A stretch of 64,000 nucleotides of DNA from Eretmocerus hayati. Its lineage: Eukaryota; Arthropoda; Insecta; Hymenoptera; Aphelinidae. The notes below the pieces were generated by a model. It searched no databases. It was not told the origin of the DNA and saw only the letters and a program-made list of their open reading frames with translations. The translations under genes were made by a program, and so were the position numbers. Of this stretch, positions 58,392 through 64,000 are shown piece by piece. Positions within the stretch are counted from its first letter, which is position 1; each line of letters opens with the position of its first letter. The stretch spans positions 8,625,268-8,689,267 of the forward strand of contig CM056744.1 in NCBI GenBank assembly GCA_029851415.1, given 5' to 3'.

Positions 58392-60095
58392 GGTTTCCGC
58401 GAGATCGAGAATGATCTCGGTCTCTTCTCGTATCGTCTCGGAAACCGAGACCGATGCCGAGATCGAGCACATCCGAGTGATCGGTTACCGAGAGACGAGA
58501 CTCAACTTTTCATTTCTCGTTCTCGTAGAGACAATGTCTGCCACTCTCGCGAGATTCTCGTTCTCGGATGGCTTAATCACAAGAATCCACCAAGCAAACT
58601 ACCTCAGCATTTCAATGACTGTAGCAATCGCATCATGTACTAGATTTTGACTGGATAAAATAAATAACCAATATTATCATGGCGCATGATAGAAAAGAGT
58701 TCATTTTTAAAGAGATACACAGCACTCGAATTTTCAACTACATTGGATGATGGCACCCAGGGCTTGAACCGCTTGTTGAGGTGATCAGATTCATCCTCTT
58801 CTTGCACTCGCGGGCATTCGTTATAATCCATTTTGTTTTGTGCATCTACCACTCAACACAATATGTACCAGATGACTGGTCGACAGAATTCAAGTTCTGT
58901 GCGAGGAACGCGTAAATTATATTGCGATATGTTTGGCATGCCAATTAAAAGAAGGTGCCGTCAAACCGGGTCATTTTGATACGATTTTGGTATTTTTTAT
59001 TTTGTTTGGCCCGGCATTCCAACATACATTGACAAAACTCACTCCTTTTAGTGGTCAATCTCAAGCTTACAGTTTTAGCTTTCGACTGACGGGCTACAAA
59101 GTTCAATTTGATGTGTCTGAGCCGGAGCTATTAGCAGTTGTGTAAGTGTATCAAAGTTAGACCCCGATGGGGCAACTTTGGTACACGTAGAGAGTATTTC
59201 AATTTCACCTACCACCATGCAAGTGGATCAATTTTATTCGTTCAAGGGTCTTATACTCATCTCTCTCAAACAGTTTATAGCCGTATGGATCGCTACTAGA
59301 TCCAAGATGAGTCAAAGAGAGCTGACATATAGAATTGATCAAAAGTTACCTTGCCGTAATGCTTCTTACGTAGAGTGGGGTAAATTTATTACAGTTTTCT
59401 ACAGTCTTTTTCCTTTTGTTCATTCATTAAAATTCCGAGTGCTGTAAATAGTCGAATGTCACGATGGTGTTATGGTGATAAATTCGGTCGAAATGTAGCA
59501 TTATTCATCCGTAGTTCGTTCCGGAACAGTTCTCGCCAGGTACAATAACTGGACCACTCGCGTAGCGCTGCTAAATCACCCTATTTGGAAAAATCTTCAA
59601 TAAACAACTATAATCATCCACGCAGGATCTACGATGACTCAGCTTATTGTTCATACGTGCTGAAGAGGGGGAGAATAGTTTTCATAGCGATAGAATCATT
59701 CACCTCGCCGAATGCAGCTTTGAAAGTCGTTTTTCAGGTATGTACCAATGTTGCACCCACTGTACCAAAGTTACCCAATTAGGCGGTACCTGTATTGCCA
59801 TCAGAAAAAGGAAATGGGAAGTCAGAACTATCGTCTTGAGTAGTTACACTGATTGATATCGGAAAATGGATAATGTTTCTATTATCGAAGTTTTTGGTGA
59901 CAAATCTTATATGAAATGCGTTTGCAATATTATCTCGTGAGATTCCTCGGTGAGAACGAAAATATACCGAGATGAGAACGAGATAAGAAACAAGGATCTC
60001 GCCGAGGATGAGATCGAGATCGAGATGAGGGAAAAAATTCCGAGACGAGGACGAGTGAGCCCCTTTCTCATCTCTTCTCGTATCGCGGAAGCCCT
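58392..60095. mobile_element. hAT-like non-autonomous element with 8-bp duplication
   Basis: AGTTGCTA immediately precedes the left end (58382-58389) and immediately follows the right end (about 60096-60103), and the flanking arm is continuous when the insert is removed. The ends read CTAGGGTTTCCGCGAGA and TATCGCGGAAGCCCT, inverse of each other with few mismatches. Subterminal GAGATCGAGA/GAGACGAG repeats crowd both ends. An 8-bp duplication and YAGGG termini are hAT hallmarks. No transposase; the interior contains a second MITE (58957-59790). Confidence 0.8.
58957..59790. mobile_element. TTACCC-type MITE, copy 2 (~834 bp)
   Basis: Collinear with 23282-24117: left end GTCAAACCGGGTCATTTTG, internal CCCCGATGGGGCAACTTTGGTAC and TGTACCAAAGTTACCCAATT at the right end. 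More diverged at its own termini than copy 1. It lies inside the hAT-like element, so it inserted later or was captured by it. Confidence 0.72.
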
Positions 60096-60408
60096 AGTTG
60101 CTAGGCTCAATTATCGCTCTTGGACAATTCTTTTCTTGAAAGTACCAGTCTTGAGAAAGAAAATGCGCCTAAGTACGTCCAAAAACATTGAGTCTAGTCG
60201 GAGCTATGATCTTTCCAAAATATGCTAAAAAGGGGCCCCAAATAGATCTTTTATGGGCCCTCAGACCCATGGGGGGCTTCGAAAAAATTCCAAAAAATTT
60301 TTTCGCACTGTTTAAACATGGTACTAACAGAAAAAATTTTTTTGGGATTTTTTCCAGACCCCTCTGGTGACGGTTCTGGCTGAAAGCTCCGAAATGGCTT
60401 ATATACAG

Positions 60409-60980
60409 TAGGTCCCGCTCATAGTATTCACGATTGTAAGAAAACACCGGGTGAGATGATGATAATCGTCGGCCCCGACCCCGATTTTATACTGACCAAT
60501 GTGAAATCTGACAAATATTATTATCAAATCGTCCGTCACAGTGATCACGACAGACCTCTGGAGTTAGTTGGGTGGTTCGAGGAAGAATGAATGTGCAAAG
60601 TCTACGTCATAACTATTTCATTCAAACTTGTACTCAATGAACTCACCCCACACCTTGTTAAACCAAAATTGTACTGGAATTTATCTTTCCAATGAGTGGA
60701 CGACTGAAAATGAATGGATAGTAAAAATTGCTCGTGGATAACGACTATTCCCCTCGAGGTACTGAATAACCAAATTTTGTAGGCTTTTGTCAGCAGAGTA
60801 CCCACATTTTGAGAATGCTTGAACAGAGTTAGTAAGGATCACGGAAAAGAAAGGATTGAAATGGACATTTATTATCCACTCATAATTATAATGAAAATTT
60901 CCTATCAATAACCTCTATGAAATCACAAATGGTCGAGGATGTTCAAAGACTGTCCTGATGATGATGTGCGTCTACTAAAT
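60409..60980. other. No gene recognised
   Basis: Only short frames. Sequence similar to the 5' flank of protease A begins near 60985. Confidence 0.4.
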
Positions 60981-60984
60981 TTCA

Positions 60985-61770
60985 ATGCCTGATTGATCCG
61001 AAACCGAAATTCGTTGAACTTCTCTCTTGAGTATACAATTGCGAAGTGTGAGTCCAGCTTGAGACATGCCACAGTTAGGATATATTGACCGCATTTGGTA
61101 AGCTCAAACCGACATAACACTCATCTTCGCTTCTAAAATTGTTGAAAAATCTTTTTCGATCAAATACATCAGATATCACAGTTAGAACCGTCATACAGGG
61201 CATAAATTTAATAAGTTATGGCAACATTAGCCAAATGTGGCACAATTTGGTTCATCACGAGACGTGATCCAAAGTGAGCTGAGCAAGGAAGTGAAATAGG
61301 TATATTTCAAAAATTCTTGTAAAGACTCACAGAACAGATCTATTGGAATTTTGTGAATTCGTACATTTTCTATGAGTTAATTCAACGAAGAGGAATTTGA
61401 ATCAATGGCAGTTCATGATCCCCATAGTGACGCCAAAGTTACAGTTCATTTACGAACCAGGACAGCGTATTGAATACTTATTTTTTCAAATATTAAGACA
61501 AGAACAAGTGCGAGCTTATCGGTTCATCGTATACTATAGCACTCTAATTACACTTCGAAGTATTATCAACTTGGAAGACAATGAAGATATAGAATTGAAA
61601 AAATTACTGTTGGGCGTCAACAAGTAGTTTGATCGTGACTCATTAGCTTCTGAGAATATAGATAAGGATTGAATGCGATTGATGGATTTTGAGATTTGGC
61701 GGAATAAATTTTGAGTTCAATTATCGACAGATGGCAACAATTTATGAACCACACCAACCTTTGGAACTTG
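60985..61770 (+). repeat. Duplicated 5' flank of serine protease (unit B)
   Basis: Collinear with 48690-49470 (landmarks listed there). Numerous small indels separate the copies, so this duplication is older than the inverted CSP duplication. Confidence 0.72.
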
Positions 61771-61771
61771 C

Positions 61772-61778
61772 TATATAA
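61772..61778 (+). promoter_or_regulatory. TATA box of serine protease B
   Basis: TATATAA within CTATATAAGGAGAAGTTTCG, 46 nt before the ATG at 61824, the same spacing as in paralogue A. Confidence 0.72.
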
Positions 61779-61823
61779 GGAGAAGTTTCGTGAGTGGAGT
61801 TAGTTGAGGAGACCACCATCATC

Positions 61824-63716
61824 ATGAGATATTCAAGATTCACTCTTTCAATTGTATTCACAACCATCTTTACGCTCACCAGAGGTGAGTAAGTTTGGTC
61901 ATCCACGTCATGGTTTCGTTCATCTGTTTTACGATCATGATTCATTTTCATGTTGGAATCTCTTTAAATTCAATCATGGCAAAAAGATATGGAAAATTCA
62001 AGTTCATTCGACTGGTGATAGGAGAGTACCATGCATGTGCTTCATGAATGCCGCTCAAACCTTATAAGAGTAGTATTTCCTTTGCTTTTAGTCTCTTTCT
62101 TCCACAATGTGAAACTCAAAATTGCAGACCTTAACGCTGGAACGTATATGAACAATAGCTGATAACTCAGCGTTGCAGGTATTTGTATAAGAAAGCGATG
62201 TAGCTTGAGAACACTCAAACTCTAGGATCTGTCATCATCGATATAGAATTTCACTCTATTTCCTTGCAATGACTAACATAATGAACACAATTTCTTTTTA
62301 CAATTACCAATAATCGGTGATTGTTCATTTTGGTCACATCAGGAAATTCTGAAAAAAATCCTGAGTAGTTCCTCCGGATGAGAGGAATTAATTAACCCAT
62401 AAACTGGGGCCAAATGCATGGTTGTGTGGGAGAAAGGAGAAAAAATGACTAAAATATTGAAGAGAAGATCAAGTTAAAGATTTTAATTTTGCAATTCTTT
62501 GTCTCACTCACATTAGACTAACGGAATCTAAATGTGGGAAGCACATTTCTAAGCATCTAGAGCTCACGGTAGTGAATGAAATAGAATATTTTGATTTAGG
62601 TGTGAAGGAAAAACCCCGCAATTCCAGTGATATCTTCGATTTGAGCATGTGAAACTTTCCAAATGAATTCAAAGATATTGACTATTAGATTTTGAAAAAT
62701 GTATCCATGTATATCAGTACTTGAGTTTTTCTATCATTCTTTTAGGTGAAGTCCAAAATGACACAAAGTCCATAAGGAAAGTCTCCAGACATCGAAGGAT
62801 AGCAAATGGTTTCCCTACAGATCGATATCACTACCCTTACATAGTTTCAATACAAAATATATATGGCTCTCATGGCTGTGCTGGTTCTATAATATCTGAA
62901 AAATTCATTCTAACAGCCGGTCACTGTGCTGATCGTCCTGATGCTCCCTCGATGGTCATCATGGTTGGAGAGCCATTTCAAAACGATTACCCAAATCAAT
63001 ACTACCCTGTCGAAGAGGTATTCAGACACGAATCTTATGGCCTGCCAGGTGATCTTGCTGATGCTATAAATGACATAAGCTTGGTCAAACTCAAGGAACC
63101 TATAAAATTCAGTAGAATAGCTCAAAAAGTAAAACTTATTAGACGTGATCAGTATGTTGTGATTGGCGCAAATGCTGTAGCTTTAGGATGGGGAGCAGTT
63201 AGGGAGCCTCAAAATGATAACGATTATACATATAATCCTGCCATTGATACTCAGGATAGTCCTCTAGTATTTGATCGTTACCGATTCGATAATGGATCGA
63301 GTGCAGATGCTAGAGTGTTTCCTAAAAATCTTCAATGTGTGAGTCAAACCGTCATATCACGAGAGGAATGTTTGGCAAGATATCAGGATCCAGTTCATGA
63401 AAGTCACATGTGTACTTTTTTGCCTGGAAGAGGGCCTTGTTTTAAGGACTCTGGTGGTCCTTTAATTGTTGACGGGATACTAGTTGGTGTCCTATCTGGG
63501 GGTAAAAGATGTGAAACTTATCCAGGATATCCTAGCTTATGGACCAATGTTGCTCTTTTTCGGGACTGGATAGATTCCAAAATGAGGGATTCGGTGAGCC
63601 ATCCACGTGAAGCAAAACCTCCACCCAGGACTGTTACAAACAACCACGTCACCTCTTCGTCATGGGCATTCTCGCATCATTATTTTGAACAAAGGGATCA
63701 CACCTGGAGTGGCTGA
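61824..63716 (+). CDS. Secreted S1 serine protease B with KDSGG active site
   Basis: Predicted secreted zymogen, 343 aa, paralogue of the gene at 49526. Exon 1 (61824-61884) encodes a nearly identical signal peptide (...FTLTR). Exon 2 (62746-63716) follows an 861-bp phase-1 intron (AGAG|GTGAGT ... TTTTAG). The propeptide ends SRHRR before IANG (residue 39). Triad: His80 (LTAGHC), Asp130 (NDISLVKL), Ser256 (CFKDSGGPL). Lys again occupies position 193 and Gly position 189; Gly/Ser-rich VLSGGKRC follows. The insertion after LGWG (QNDNDYTYNPAIDTQDSPLVFDR) is identical to that in A over its first 27 residues, more conserved than the N-terminal region, suggesting a functional loop. The tail is longer than in A and ends ...DHTWSG. 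AATAAA at 63876. Confidence 0.88.
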
Positions 63717-63875
63717 TTTTATTTGAACTATTTATCTTGTTGTCAAACCAATTCTTAGTGTATAAAGTAGTGACTTATCTATAGGCAGTATGCTATTTGA
63801 TTGCGGAGAATATATTTGCATAGTCATGACGTAGTCGGTAAATTCGGATAGTCTCTGGTGATGAAATTTAACTAA

Positions 63876-63881
63876 AATAAA
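63876..63881 (+). terminator. Polyadenylation signal of serine protease B
   Basis: AATAAA 160 nt after the stop codon; the surrounding 3' flank is collinear with that of protease A. The window ends at 64000 inside this flank. Confidence 0.55.
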
Positions 63882-64000
63882 TGTCAACCATGTGAATATC
63901 CTGAATTGAATCGTTTTCCATTTCATTGAACACTATGTGTCAATATGACCGATATTAATCCCGGACTCACGCATGAGTCAAGTGAAGATCCTATTCCTTG

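Larger units (their letters stand above)
56046..60408. mobile_element. Composite foldback element with nested insertions
   Basis: The outer arms (56046-56640 against 58080-58391 plus 60096-60408) are diverged inverted repeats: GGCCATTTCGGAGC, CAGCCAGAGCCGTCACCAG, GCCCATAAAAGATCTATTTG and ATTTTTGGACGTACTTGGGCGCATTTTC all have inverses on the right. The centre (56.7-58.0 kb) contains four copies, in alternating orientation, of a module with GAGGTTCAAACCATCAGGTCC and CAAACGAGACGAGTGGC. The right arm is split by the hAT-like insertion at 58392-60095. About 90-codon frames read through the modules in several copies but also on the opposite strand, and they carry no known domain. Confidence 0.78.

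Overview
The window looks like repeat-rich insect nuclear DNA. The grounds are three chemosensory proteins (CSP/OS-D, an arthropod family), multi-exon chymotrypsin-fold serine proteases, TATA boxes, GT-AG introns, and a very high load of inverted-repeat (foldback) and MITE-type elements. A hymenopteran is plausible but nothing here proves the order. Real genes are few: three CSP genes, three intact serine protease genes, one protease pseudogene, and a transposase-derived BED zinc-finger relic. Positions and translations were read by eye; no alignments, searches or splice predictions were run.

Layout. 0.76-4.95 kb: a TTAA-flanked element filled with tandem repeats. 5-9 kb: gene-free, with a foldback at 8.2-8.9 kb. 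9.0-12.66 and 17.66-21.33 kb: the two arms of a large inverted duplication. Each arm carries an apparently identical CSP gene, its TATA promoter, a 5'UTR intron holding a foldback MITE, and a hAT-like fragment. The 5-kb spacer holds a 650-bp near-perfect hairpin and an array of eight copies of the palindrome TTCGCGTACGCGAA. 23.1-25.7 kb: a tRNA-like SINE head, a TTACCC-type MITE and a hAT/BED relic. 25.7-30.6 kb: no gene recognised. 30.7-32.75 kb: a third, divergent CSP whose intron carries a TA-flanked 799-bp MITE. 34.7-40.5 kb: a MITE, a GATGAT/GA-rich low-complexity tract and a 3.3-kb compound foldback. 41.07-42.2 kb: a four-exon serine protease with degenerate specificity features. 42.2-48.6 kb: foldback and tandem repeats, including a hairpin insertion with a 15-bp target duplication. 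48.65-54.1 and 60.9-64 kb: a tandemly duplicated serine protease locus with two intact genes and one 3' pseudogene fragment. Between them, at 56.05-60.41 kb, lies a composite foldback that contains a hAT MITE (8-bp duplication), which itself contains a TTACCC MITE.

Functionally, the CSPs are predicted secreted carriers of small hydrophobic ligands. The proteases are predicted secreted zymogens cut before an I-A-N-G or I-V-G-F N-terminus. The genes appear as two local families that expanded by duplication in a region dominated by palindromic mobile DNA. The most unusual items are the near-identical palindromic CSP pair, the protease subfamily with Lys in place of the oxyanion-hole Gly193, and the CGCGTACGCG palindrome clusters.
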